Of a DNA stretch of 64,000 bases, positions 25,357 to 36,404 are shown piece by piece (the first letter of the stretch is position 1; each line of letters starts with the position of its first letter). Under the pieces are notes generated by a model. That model was not told the DNA's origin, ran no database searches, and was given only the letters and a program-made list of their open reading frames with translations. Made by a program: the position numbers and the translations under genes. The stretch is from Streptomyces sp. NBC_01335 (lineage in GTDB: Bacteria > Actinomycetota > Actinomycetes > Streptomycetales > Streptomycetaceae), in assembly GCF_035953295.1 (NCBI RefSeq), contig NZ_CP108370.1, positions 310,001 to 374,000 of the forward strand, given 5' to 3'.

Positions 25357-27273
25357 CTACGGCGTGGTGATGGCCGGTCGCGGGGCCGTCGGCATCCCGC
25401 TTCCGATGGCGAAGCTCGGGTGCGGCGGCTGGTTGTAGGCGGTGTTCTGCCAGGCCAGTGCGGTGCGGTACTGGGTGTCGTGGAGCAGCGTGGTGATCCG
25501 GGTCGTGGTCTCGTAGGGCGTGGAGTAGATGCGCAGGGCGGTGTTGTTCGTCGTCGGCCAGACGACCTCCTCGCGCCAGTCGCCGAAGAGGTCTCCGGAG
25601 ATCGCGGGGGTGGCCTTCGTACCGTTGTTCGCGTGTACGGAGCCGCCGGTGAGCAGCCGGGTGTCGGACGAGGTGCCGTACTTGTCGATGTGGGTGGAGT
25701 CGAGCAGTTCGCGGGTGGTGTCGCCGTCCCACCAGGTCAGGAAGTTGGTGCTGGACGGCTTGCGGGTGGCGACCACCGCGCCGGTGGGGCTGCGTACGCC
25801 ATCGGCGGCCGAGGACCAGGATTCGGCGCCGGGGCTGCCGGACCAGATGTCGTCCGAGACGCCCCGGCCGTTGTCGCCGGAGGCCGGGGTCGACCACAGG
25901 ATCTGTCCGGTGCGCGCGTCGGCCATCCAGGACGAGGGTTTGGAAGCGTCCTCGTCCACCTTGAACTCCTCCAGGCCTGCCCGGGACGGGTCGAGGTCGC
26001 CGACGTGCTGGGCGTCGCCGTGGCCGTTCTTGGTGGTCCACAGGGTGGCCCCGTTGTCGTCCACGGCCATGGAGCCGTACACGATCTCGTCCTTGCCGTC
26101 CGCGTCGACGTCGGCCACGGACAGCTGGTGGTTGCCCTGGCCGTCGTAGCCCCGGCCGGTGTTGGTGGAGCTGTTGGTGTCGAAGGTCCACCGCCGGGTG
26201 AAGGCGCCGCCCCGCCAGTCCCAGGCGGCGATGACGGTACGCGTGTAGTAGCCGCGCGCCATGACGAGGGAGGGCCGGGAGCCGTCGAGGTAGGCGGTTC
26301 CGGCGAGGAAGCGGTCGACCCGGTTGCCGTACGAGTCGCCCCACGAGGAGACGGTGCCGCGCGCGGGGACGTAGTCGACGGATCCCATGGCCGCACCGGT
26401 GCGGCCGTTGAACATGGTCAGGTACTCGGGCCCGGTGAGGACGTAGCCCGAGGAGTTGCGGTAGTCGGCGGAGGCGCTGCCGATGGTGGTGCCCTTGCCG
26501 TCGACGGTGCCGTCCGAGGTCTTCATGGCGACCTCGGCCTCGCCGTCGCCGTCGTAGTCGTACACCTGGAACTGCGTGTAGTGCGCGCCCGAACGGATGT
26601 TGCGGCCGAGGTCGACGCGCCACAGCCGGGTGCCGTCGAGCTTGATGCCGTCGACGATGGTGTTGCCGGTGTAGCCGGACTGCGAGTTGTCCTTGGCGTT
26701 GGTGGGCTGCCACTTGAGGACGAAGTCGAGGGCTCCGTCGCCGTCCAGGTCGCCCACGGAGGCGTCGTTGGCCTCGTAGGTGTAGGCGACGCCGTCCGGA
26801 GTGGTGCCGCCGGCGGGCGGGCTGATGGGCACGTCCTTGTATCCGGTGCGGAACTGGATGGCGTGGACGGAGTCGGCCTGTTCGACGCCGCCGACCACGG
26901 CGCGGACGGTGTAGTCCGCGGTGGCGGGCGCGCCGGAGTGGAAGTAGTTGGTCGAGCCGGTGATGGGCGAGGCGTTGACCTTGGTACCGGCCCGGTAGAC
27001 GTTGAACGCGACGGCGTCGGGGTCCGTGCCGAGCCACCGCCAGCTGATCAGGTTGCCGCTGTCGGTGTGCACGCTGACGACGCCCCGGTCCAGCGCCTCG
27101 GCCTGCCGCAGGGTCGCGGCGTGCGAGGTCTGGCCCGCGGCGACGAGGCCTGCGGCGGCGAGCAGTCCGGCGGTCAGCGAGCTGAGCAGCGCGCGGGTCC
27201 GGGCGGTCCGGCGACGCCTGCCTCGTGGGTGGGGGGAACGGGCTGAAGTGGATGTGGGGTTCACGGTACGCAC
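25357..27273 (-). CDS. Secreted rhamnogalacturonan lyase, PL11 (YesW-like)
   Basis: 638 residues from GTG 27273; a second GTG three codons later is also possible, and neither has a strong ribosome-binding site. A long basic signal peptide (about 1-50) ends near SHA. The mature protein is a PL11 eight-bladed propeller with FG-GAP-like calcium loops: GDLDGDGALDFVLKW, YDYDGDGEAEVAMKT and DVDADGKDEIVYGS. It begins EALDRGVVSVHTDSGNLISW, typical of this family. It cleaves the rhamnose-galacturonate backbone of pectin by beta-elimination outside the cell. It fits the plant-polymer theme of the left third of the window (amylase, xylan esterase). No pectin transporter is adjacent. Confidence 0.9.
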   Translation of the reverse strand: MRTVNPTSTSARSPHPRGRRRRTARTRALLSSLTAGLLAAAGLVAAGQTSHAATLRQAEALDRGVVSVHTDSGNLISWRWLGTDPDAVAFNVYRAGTKVNASPITGSTNYFHSGAPATADYTVRAVVGGVEQADSVHAIQFRTGYKDVPISPPAGGTTPDGVAYTYEANDASVGDLDGDGALDFVLKWQPTNAKDNSQSGYTGNTIVDGIKLDGTRLWRVDLGRNIRSGAHYTQFQVYDYDGDGEAEVAMKTSDGTVDGKGTTIGSASADYRNSSGYVLTGPEYLTMFNGRTGAAMGSVDYVPARGTVSSWGDSYGNRVDRFLAGTAYLDGSRPSLVMARGYYTRTVIAAWDWRGGAFTRRWTFDTNSSTNTGRGYDGQGNHQLSVADVDADGKDEIVYGSMAVDDNGATLWTTKNGHGDAQHVGDLDPSRAGLEEFKVDEDASKPSSWMADARTGQILWSTPASGDNGRGVSDDIWSGSPGAESWSSAADGVRSPTGAVVATRKPSSTNFLTWWDGDTTRELLDSTHIDKYGTSSDTRLLTGGSVHANNGTKATPAISGDLFGDWREEVVWPTTNNTALRIYSTPYETTTRITTLLHDTQYRTALAWQNTAYNQPPHPSFAIGSGMPTAPRPAITTP

Positions 27274-27503
27274 TTTCGGCCGGGGGCGGGTGACGGGTTG
27301 CGTACGTCAGTCGCCCCCGGCCGCACAAAGGTTGCCGCCCTCCGCGGTCGCCCCTCCGCGCCGTCTTCGGTCGCCCGGCCGAAGAGGCTGTCGCCCGCGC
27401 GCCGTCTTCGACCGCCCCCGGCCGCTCCCGCGCCGGTCTTCGGTCGGTCGTCCCCGGCCGCCGCCCGTCGTACGGAGACCGTCGCCGGGCTCCTCCCCGC
27501 CGC

Positions 27504-27848
27504 TCAGCTGCCGTCGGGCGTCGCCCTCGGCAGGGTCTTCTCGCGGCTCCGCCGTCCCGCACCACGCGCCCGTACCCCGATGCCGGCGGCGTTCGCGGCC
27601 GAGTGCAGGGAGCGGAGGGCGACGAGGAGGAAGCCGATGTCGTCGAGGTAGACGGGGTCGGGGATGAGGTCGACCGGTGAGATCGTGTAGATCACCGCGG
27701 CCCAGAACAGGGCCTTGGACCGGAGCGGGATCCCGGCGTCGGTGAGGAGTTTGCGGGCACGCACGACGCGTACGAGCAGGACGGCGGCGACACCCATGGT
27801 GAGCAGCGCGGCGACGGCGCCGATGACGAGCCAAGCGGTGAGGTCCAT
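27504..27848 (-). CDS. DUF1232 (YkvA-like) membrane protein
   Basis: 114 residues from the ATG at 27848. A hydrophobic N-terminal helix (LVIGAVAALLTMGVAAVLLV) precedes the DUF1232 core KALFWAAVIYTISPVDLIPD, with the diagnostic SPVDLIPD-x-DD motif. The tail is basic. The function of this family is unknown. The 230-bp gap to the lyase gene holds only GC-rich imperfect repeats of CGCCGTCTTCG. Confidence 0.85.
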   Translation of the reverse strand: MDLTAWLVIGAVAALLTMGVAAVLLVRVVRARKLLTDAGIPLRSKALFWAAVIYTISPVDLIPDPVYLDDIGFLLVALRSLHSAANAAGIGVRARGAGRRSREKTLPRATPDGS

Positions 27849-27966
27849 GGCTCATCGTGTACCCGCTCGCGGTCCGCGCACGGCATCCGGACGGTAACAG
27901 CCCGCCCCGCGGCCCGCCCCCGACCCGCCCCGTGCCCCGCCCCCGACCGGTCCCGCGGCCCGCTCC

Positions 27967-28221
27967 TCAGCCGCGCTGCCCGGCCTTGCGGCGGTCGCGG
28001 CGCTTGAGCGCGCGCCGTTCGTCCTCCGCGAGGCCGCCCCACACCCCCGCGTCCTGGTTGTTGTCGAGGGCCCATCGCAGGCACTGCTCCCGTACGGGGC
28101 AGGTGCGGCAGACCGCCTTGGCGTCCTCGGTCTGGACGAGTGCGGGCCCGGTGCTCCCGATCGGGAAGAAGAGGTCCGGGTCCTCCTCGCGGCAGGCCGC
28201 TCGTGTGCGCCAGTTCTCCAT
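27967..28221 (-). CDS. WhiB-family iron-sulfur transcription factor (WblE/WhiB1-like)
   Basis: 84 residues from the ATG at 28221; longer in-frame readings are not credible. The four [4Fe-4S] cysteines are Cys10, Cys38, Cys41 and Cys47 (C..C-x2-C-x5-C), followed by the sigma-factor-binding turn GVWGG (59-63) and the basic C-terminal DNA-binding tail RRALKRRDRRKAGQR. The sequence FFPIGSTGPALVQTEDAK is very close to the conserved WblE/WhiB1 group, but several substitutions suggest a paralogue. It acts with the principal sigma factor and may sense NO or redox state. Confidence 0.92.
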   Translation of the reverse strand: MENWRTRAACREEDPDLFFPIGSTGPALVQTEDAKAVCRTCPVREQCLRWALDNNQDAGVWGGLAEDERRALKRRDRRKAGQRG

Positions 28222-28232
28222 GATTCCCACTT

Positions 28233-28308
28233 CCGGTGGCCGGTTGCGTGTTTCCGTCTCCGGTTGTCGGGTGACCGGCAGCCGGGGACCGAAACCGGCT
28301 ACCACCGG
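28233..28308 (-). other. Long inverted repeat between spoIIE-type and whiB-type genes
   Basis: TTCCGGTGG-CCGGTT (28231-28245) pairs with AACCGG-cta-CCACCGGAA (28294-28310), and the interior has additional CCGGTT/ACCGG pairing. It overlaps the last codons of the phosphatase gene. It could be a terminator for the phosphatase or a structured whiB leader. Confidence 0.5.
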
Positions 28309-29420
28309 AAAGTTGCCTCCGGGGGGCGGTGCAGGGCGAGCAGCGCCTGGTCGTCCTGCGGGCGGTCGCCGGTGTGGCGGCGGACGTCGCGGATCAGGGC
28401 GTCGAGGATCTGCCCGGGGGCGACGGGGTCGCCCAGGGCGATGCGGCGCCGGGCCAGGACGGGCAGCCGCTGGGCGGCGTCGTAGAACGTCCCCGTGCTG
28501 TCCCGCGACTCGCTGACGCCGTCGGTGTAGAGGACGAGGGTGGCGCCGGGCGGGAAGGCGAAGGTGTCGATGGGTGCGGTCCACTCCCGCAGCGCGCCGA
28601 TCCCCAGCGGGGGTGCTTCCTCGGAGGGTTCGAGCAGGGTGGCGGTGCCGTCCACGTCGAGCAGCACCGGCGGCGGGTGCCCCCGGTTGACGATGCGTAC
28701 GGAGGACAGGTCGGCGGCGAATTCGGCGAACAGGCCCGTGGTGAACCCTTCGGCCCGTTCCAGTCCGCCGCGGCGGTCGCCCTCCCGGGTGAGGGCCCGT
28801 TCCATGGCGCGGGCCAGGGCGGCGAGGTCCTCGGCCTCGTCGGCGGCGTACCGGAAGGCGCCGAGGTCGGAGCAGACGGCGCTCACCGCGCCGAGACCCT
28901 TGCCCCGGACGTCTCCGATCAGGGCGCGGACGCCGTGCGCGGTGTGCTGGACGACGTAGAGGTCGCCTCCGATGAGGGCCTCGTCCTCGGCGGGGACGTA
29001 GCGTGCCGCGACCCTCAGGGAGCCGATTTGTTCGGGCGGGTCGGGGAGGACGGCGCGCTGGGCGACGGCCGCCACCTGCCGGGCGCGCAGGGTGTGCGCG
29101 TACTGCCGCTCCAGCCTCCGGTTGATGAAGAGTGCCAGCACGGTCACGGCCAGCAGGGTGAGCTGGTTGGCCACTCCACGGCGCCAGCCGAAGGTGCCGT
29201 CGACGCGGGCGAGGACCGCGTGCACGGCCATCGCCACGAGCCCGGTCAGGATGATGCCCCGGGGCCGCAGGAGCGGTCCCGCGAAGACGGGTGCGGCGAT
29301 GAGCAACGGCGCCGAGGTCACCTCGTGCGGGGTGAGCAGGTCGACGACGACCGCCAGCACGATGACGCCGGCGGGGATCCACAGCACACTCCTCGACTGC
29401 ACCACTCCCCCACGCTGCAC
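28299..29420 (-). CDS. Membrane-anchored PP2C/SpoIIE-type serine phosphatase
   Basis: 373 residues from GTG 29420, which has GGAGG six bases upstream. Three to four membrane helices lie in residues about 12-110, then a short coiled linker, then a SpoIIE (PPM) domain with metal-binding motifs GGDLYVV, IGDVRGKG, NRGHPPPVLL and LYTDGVSESRD. It likely dephosphorylates an anti-anti-sigma or other stress regulator at the membrane. It is followed closely by the whiB-type gene, suggesting a regulatory pair; a HATPase protein of the matching type is encoded 4 kb away at 24850. Confidence 0.9.
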   Translation of the reverse strand: MQRGGVVQSRSVLWIPAGVIVLAVVVDLLTPHEVTSAPLLIAAPVFAGPLLRPRGIILTGLVAMAVHAVLARVDGTFGWRRGVANQLTLLAVTVLALFINRRLERQYAHTLRARQVAAVAQRAVLPDPPEQIGSLRVAARYVPAEDEALIGGDLYVVQHTAHGVRALIGDVRGKGLGAVSAVCSDLGAFRYAADEAEDLAALARAMERALTREGDRRGGLERAEGFTTGLFAEFAADLSSVRIVNRGHPPPVLLDVDGTATLLEPSEEAPPLGIGALREWTAPIDTFAFPPGATLVLYTDGVSESRDSTGTFYDAAQRLPVLARRRIALGDPVAPGQILDALIRDVRRHTGDRPQDDQALLALHRPPEATFRW

Positions 29421-29744
29421 GCCCCACCTCCGGTCCGCATCCCGGCGGGACGCGATCGGGCGGTGCCGTGCGGGGCGGCCCGGCCGGGATCAGCGCTCTG
29501 CGTAGGGCACTGGCCAAGACGAGGGGGATTCATCAGAGGCTTTCACATCAATTGCCCCGATATGGGGCCGTCAAGAGTTTCCCCGTCTTGGCTCAGAGCC
29601 GATCCGGGCGGATAGGGTGAGCGATCCGGTGCACCGGCCACGGGGGCGATCCCGAAGGCATGTGTCTGGTGACACCCTTGTACGAGACCCGAGCGCCTTC
29701 AGGGGGAAGGTGCCGCGTGGCCCCGACGGAGGATTCGGACAACC
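29421..29744. other. Divergent promoter region, phosphatase/LCP genes
   Basis: 324 bp with no gene. The only notable structure is GCCCC-GATAT-GGGGC at 29554-29568 within a locally AT-richer stretch (29530-29580), a probable promoter/operator area. Confidence 0.4.
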
Positions 29745-31496
29745 GTGGACGCGCAAGGCCGTGGGCGGGCGGACGACATCGACCCCGCAGACCAGTGGGT
29801 GCTCAACCCGAGCACCGGCGAGTACGAACTGCGCTTGACCCCTTCCGCACCACACCCGGGCAGAACGGGTGTTCCGAGCCCGCGGGGGCCGGTCCGGGGG
29901 GAGGGCAGCAGCGCCGGGGGGACGCCGACCGGGCCGGAGCGGGACACCCGGGCCCCCGGCCGTACGGAGTCGCCCGCCGGCCTTCCGTCGCCCCGCAGGC
30001 GCCGGGGGGCGCCCGCCGAGCCGCCCGGGCGCCGGGGGGCGCGGAACAAGCGGAAGCCGAGATCCAAGCGCATTCTGCTCTGGACCGGCGGCACCATGGC
30101 CTTCGTCCTGGTGGCCGTGTCGGCCGCCGGGTACGCCTACCTCAAGCATCTCGAAGGCAACGTCACGACCACGGACGTGGGTGACGCCGGGGCCGCGGGC
30201 TTCAGCAAGGACAAGGCCTTCAACATACTGATCATCGGCACCGACAAGCGCACCGGCGTCGGCAACGAGGGCTACGGCGACACCGGCAGCGTCGGCCACG
30301 CCGACACCAACATCCTGCTGCACGTCGCCGAGGACCGGACGAACGCGACGGCGCTGAGCATCCCGCGCGACCTCATCGTCGACGTGCCCGACTGCCCGAC
30401 CAAGCAGGAGGACGGCACCGAGAAGATCGTGCCGGGGACGCAGCACGTCCGTTTCAACACCAGCCTCGGCCAGGACGGCCGCGACGCGGGCTGCACGATG
30501 CGCACGGTCAAGGAGACCACCGGCATCACGGTGGACCACTTCATGATGGCCGACTTCAACGCGGTGAAGACGCTGACGACCGCCGTCGAAGGGGTCGAGG
30601 TGTGCCTCGACAAGGACGTCGACGACCGCGACTCGCACCTGAAGCTCAGCAAGGGGACGCACACCGTCCAGGGCGAGCAGGCGCTGGCCTTCCTCCGGAC
30701 CCGGCACAGCTTCGGCAACAAGGGCGACCTCGACCGCATCGGGGTCCAACAGCAGTTCCTCGGCTCGCTGATGCGCAAGATGTCCTCCAGCGACACACTG
30801 ACCAGCCCCACCAAACTGCTGAAGCTCGCGGAGGCGACCACCGACGCGCTGACCGTGGACACCGGCATCGGCAAGCCCGGCACGCTCAAGGACATGGCGC
30901 TGGAGCTGAAGAAGGTCCCGACGAAGAACATCGCCTTCACCACGGTGCCGGTGCTCGACAACCCGGAGGAGCACCCCCCGGTGACGGTGATCCTCAACCA
31001 GGCAGCCGCGCCTCCGGTCTTCCAGGCCGTCGCCGAAGACGTCTCCTTCACCGAGGTGAAGCAGAAGAAGAAGGAAGAGGCCGCCTCGGTCGCCGCCCGC
31101 CTCAAGGGCACCCAGTCCGCCGCGGGGGACGTGCGGGTACGTGTCCTCAACGGCGGTGCCGAGGGCGGCTCTGCCGGGAAGACCGTGGAATGGCTCCAGA
31201 ACGAAGTGGGAGTGACCAAGTCCGAGAACGGGGCCAACGCCCCGGAGAAGCTCGCGAAGACGACGCTGGAGTACGCCCCCGACCAGGCGGACCAGGCCCG
31301 CAAGCTCGCCGCGCTGATGGGCCTGTCCGGATCGGCGATGAAGCCCGGCGAGAGCGTCGACAACGCGCAGGGTCTGCCCGCCATGACGCTGACCCTCGGC
31401 AAGGACTTCAAGGGTGCGGGGGTCTCCCTCACCGCTCCGGTGAAGCCGCCGGAGGTGACCAAGTCCACGGCCGACCAGGCGACGTGCGCGAAGTAG
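29745..31496 (+). CDS. LytR-CpsA-Psr (LCP) family cell-wall glycopolymer ligase
   Basis: 583 residues from GTG 29745 (GGAGG 12 bases upstream). The cytoplasmic part has DPADQWVLNPSTGEYELRL and a long Pro/Arg-rich stretch, then one membrane helix (about 110-131). The LCP core (about 155-335) has FNILIIGTDKR, ADTNILLHV, SIPRDLIVDV and FLRTRHSFGNKGDLDR, containing the Arg/Asp residues that bind polyprenyl pyrophosphate. A LytR_C domain follows (about 463-550, RVRVLNGG). LCP enzymes attach teichoic/teichuronic acids or exopolysaccharide to peptidoglycan. Streptomyces has many paralogues; no glycopolymer genes are adjacent here, though an EPS cluster starts at 57.9 kb. Confidence 0.93.
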   Translation: MDAQGRGRADDIDPADQWVLNPSTGEYELRLTPSAPHPGRTGVPSPRGPVRGEGSSAGGTPTGPERDTRAPGRTESPAGLPSPRRRRGAPAEPPGRRGARNKRKPRSKRILLWTGGTMAFVLVAVSAAGYAYLKHLEGNVTTTDVGDAGAAGFSKDKAFNILIIGTDKRTGVGNEGYGDTGSVGHADTNILLHVAEDRTNATALSIPRDLIVDVPDCPTKQEDGTEKIVPGTQHVRFNTSLGQDGRDAGCTMRTVKETTGITVDHFMMADFNAVKTLTTAVEGVEVCLDKDVDDRDSHLKLSKGTHTVQGEQALAFLRTRHSFGNKGDLDRIGVQQQFLGSLMRKMSSSDTLTSPTKLLKLAEATTDALTVDTGIGKPGTLKDMALELKKVPTKNIAFTTVPVLDNPEEHPPVTVILNQAAAPPVFQAVAEDVSFTEVKQKKKEEAASVAARLKGTQSAAGDVRVRVLNGGAEGGSAGKTVEWLQNEVGVTKSENGANAPEKLAKTTLEYAPDQADQARKLAALMGLSGSAMKPGESVDNAQGLPAMTLTLGKDFKGAGVSLTAPVKPPEVTKSTADQATCAK

Positions 31497-31527
31497 CCGG
31501 CTGACGGAACGGTCCGGCCGAAAAGCC

Positions 31528-31568
31528 GGGCCGGGTTCCGCCGCTCCGTGTGCGGCGGAACCCGGCCC
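31528..31568. terminator. Bidirectional terminator between LCP and MBL genes
   Basis: GGGCCGGGTTCCGCCGC and its exact complement form a 17-bp stem with a 7-nt loop, 31 bp after the LCP stop codon, between convergent genes. Confidence 0.85.
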
Positions 31569-31610
31569 GTTCCCGTGCGGCCCGCACCCGCGGGTCACCC
31601 GGGACGACGG

Positions 31611-32678
31611 TCACGGCAGACGGATCGGGGCGGGCAGCAGGGCCCGTGCGGGCACCGGCCGCCACTGGCGGCCCCCGTCGCCGGTCGCGACGACCCTGCC
31701 GAAGGCCTGGTCGCCGAAGTGGAACGCGAACCCGTACGTCCGCGGCGTACCGAGCAGCCCCAGCAGGGTCGTACGGGCCCTCAGGACGCCGTCGACGTCC
31801 GTGTCCGGCCCGGAGGGCCACTCGGGGTGGGCGATCTGGGCCGGCGTGTGGAAGGCGTCGCCGAACACCAGGACGCGCCGGCCGCCGCCGGCCGAGATGA
31901 CGTACGTGGTGTGCCCCGGGCTGTGGCCGGGGGTGATCAGCGCGGTGACGCCGGGCCACACCTCGGCACCGTCGTCGAACCGTCGCAGCACACGCGCCAT
32001 GGGCACCATGAATCCCTCCCAGGACGGTGCCCCGACCTCCACCTCACCGTTCCAGAACGGCTCCCACTCGGCGTCCGCCACGAGGTAGTCGGCGCGGGGG
32101 AACGCCTTCCGCATCCGCCCGGCGTGCCCCGGGACGAAGCCGAGACCGGTGTGGTCCGTGTGCAGATGGGTGAAGGCCACCGTGTCGATGGACTCCGGCG
32201 CCACCCGCAGCGCCCGGAGGGTCCGCAGCAGCGCTCCGCCCCGGGAGACGCCGAGCGAGGGCGCCAGTACGTTGCCGCCCAGCCCGACGTCGATCAGCAG
32301 CCGGCGGCCGCCCCGCTCCACGAGGACGCCGCCGGCCGAGGCGGCGATCCGTCCGGAGGGAGCGAGTGCCCCCGGATTCTTCTTCCAGTACGAGGCGGGG
32401 ACGGCGGGCAGGAAGCCCACGGGGTCCAGCTCCATCGCCGCGTCGACGACGTAGGTGAGCCGGACGTCTCCTACCGTGAGGGTGCGTACGGCCGACTGGT
32501 CGCCGAGGCTCCCGGCACGGGGCGGGGCGTCGCCGGTGCGGGGCCGGGCGTCCGCGGCGGATACCGCCCCTGGCAGGGCGCCCGCGAGCGGGACGGAGAG
32601 CGCGGCGCCGGAGACGAGCGCGGTGCGCAGCACTCGGCGGCGGGAAGGGAGGGAAGGGGCGGGTGTGCTGTCTGTCAT
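31611..32678 (-). CDS. Tat-exported metallo-beta-lactamase-fold hydrolase
   Basis: 355 residues from the ATG at 32678 (AAGGAG seven bases upstream). A twin-arginine signal (SRRRVLRTALVSGAALSVPLAG) is followed by an MBL domain with FTHLHTDHTG (HxHxDH zinc motif), TPGHSPGHT and VFGDAFHTP. This subgroup includes quorum-quenching lactonases (AHL lactonase-like) and aryl hydrolases, so an exported lactonase is possible. It lies 94 bp downstream of the PEP carboxylase gene on the same strand with its own ribosome-binding site, so co-transcription with that operon is possible but not shown. Confidence 0.88.
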   Translation of the reverse strand: MTDSTPAPSLPSRRRVLRTALVSGAALSVPLAGALPGAVSAADARPRTGDAPPRAGSLGDQSAVRTLTVGDVRLTYVVDAAMELDPVGFLPAVPASYWKKNPGALAPSGRIAASAGGVLVERGGRRLLIDVGLGGNVLAPSLGVSRGGALLRTLRALRVAPESIDTVAFTHLHTDHTGLGFVPGHAGRMRKAFPRADYLVADAEWEPFWNGEVEVGAPSWEGFMVPMARVLRRFDDGAEVWPGVTALITPGHSPGHTTYVISAGGGRRVLVFGDAFHTPAQIAHPEWPSGPDTDVDGVLRARTTLLGLLGTPRTYGFAFHFGDQAFGRVVATGDGGRQWRPVPARALLPAPIRLP

Positions 32679-32772
32679 GGCCGGGCTCCTTCGTCCCCCG
32701 TCCGGATGGGGGTCCGGACGGGGGCATCGGGTGGGGGCGTCGGTGTGACCGGGCGGGTGGGGACGGGCGGCT

Positions 32773-35493
<2,721 letters not shown>

Positions 35494-35528
35494 GGCTGCT
35501 CCTGGGTGGGGAGTGGTGAAGGTCCGGT

Positions 35529-36404
35529 TCACGGCGTCAGCAGGTTCGCGGGGTTGGAGCGGGTGATGTCCTCGATCTCCTGGGTCGTCAGGGCCGCGTC
35601 GTGGAACCACCGCGTGCAGAGGTCCAGCCATTCCTCGACGTCCGGCTGGTCGGGCTGTCCGAGGTCGGAGCTGAACACCACGCGGGGGTGGGCGCGCACG
35701 ACGTCGCCGAGGTGGCCGGCGTCGTGGTGCCCCAGCAGCAGCGTCAGCGCGGTGACTTCGACGTGGAGACCCGGTACGGAGGAGAGGTCGGCCAGGTCGG
35801 CGGGGGTGAAGCCCGACATGGGGTGGGTCGCGTGGGTGAGGAGGAGGCGGGGTACGCCGAGCCGCACGGCCTCGTCCACCACCCGCAGCGCCGCCTCGCG
35901 GTCGCAGTGGCCCGTCGCCAGTACGACGGGCAGGTCGCGGGCCGTGCGGAGCACCTCTCCCACGTCCCGGCGCAGCCGCCCGTCGGGAGCGAGGACGCCG
36001 TCGGCGCGCCACCGGTCGGCGTGGAGCAGTGGGTGGAACGAGGTGCGCCGCAGCGTGGAGGTGTGCGCGGGGCCGGCCAGCGTCGGCAGGTGGACGACCA
36101 GGCGGGCGGGGGTGTCCGGGCCGTGCGCGTACACCGCCTGCTCGACGGAGCTCGGGCGGATGCCCCCGGCCAGTTCGTTGAGGACGAGCGTGCCGGAGAC
36201 GGGCAGCCCCTCCTGCCTGGCTTCCCAGGCACGGGCCGCCGTCGAGGTGAGATGGCTCTTCAGTACGACCCAGCCGCCCACCTTCGCGTACGCCCGGCCG
36301 GCGGCGGCCGAGGTGAGCCGCCGGTCGTAGAGGTCGGGTCCCGCGTGGTAGTGGACGTCCACCAGGGAGTACGCGGCCGTCCCGTCCACAGCCCTCTCAG
36401 GCAT
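35529..36404 (-). CDS. Amidohydrolase-like TIM-barrel protein (DUF6282-type)
   Basis: 291 residues. The ATG at 36404 overlaps the end of the fusion gene by 8 bp, so it is translationally coupled. The N-terminal [16 protein letters not shown] carries an HxH metal motif of the amidohydrolase superfamily; further candidate ligands are [23 protein letters not shown] and FSSDLGQP. The order H-x-H, K, H, H, D is that of binuclear metal hydrolases, including hydratases such as 4-oxalomesaconate hydratase. The substrate is unknown; in this operon a hydrolase, hydratase or decarboxylase acting on an organic acid is plausible. Confidence 0.8.
   Translation of the reverse strand: MPERAVDGTAAYSLVDVHYHAGPDLYDRRLTSAAAGRAYAKVGGWVVLKSHLTSTAARAWEARQEGLPVSGTLVLNELAGGIRPSSVEQAVYAHGPDTPARLVVHLPTLAGPAHTSTLRRTSFHPLLHADRWRADGVLAPDGRLRRDVGEVLRTARDLPVVLATGHCDREAALRVVDEAVRLGVPRLLLTHATHPMSGFTPADLADLSSVPGLHVEVTALTLLLGHHDAGHLGDVVRAHPRVVFSSDLGQPDQPDVEEWLDLCTRWFHDAALTTQEIEDITRSNPANLLTP

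Noticed and set aside
27967..29517. Reading WhiB as the C-terminus of a 516-residue protein
   Set aside because: The upstream part is the wrong-frame shadow of the phosphatase gene; WhiB proteins are about 80-100 residues, and the ATG at 28221 gives the normal start.
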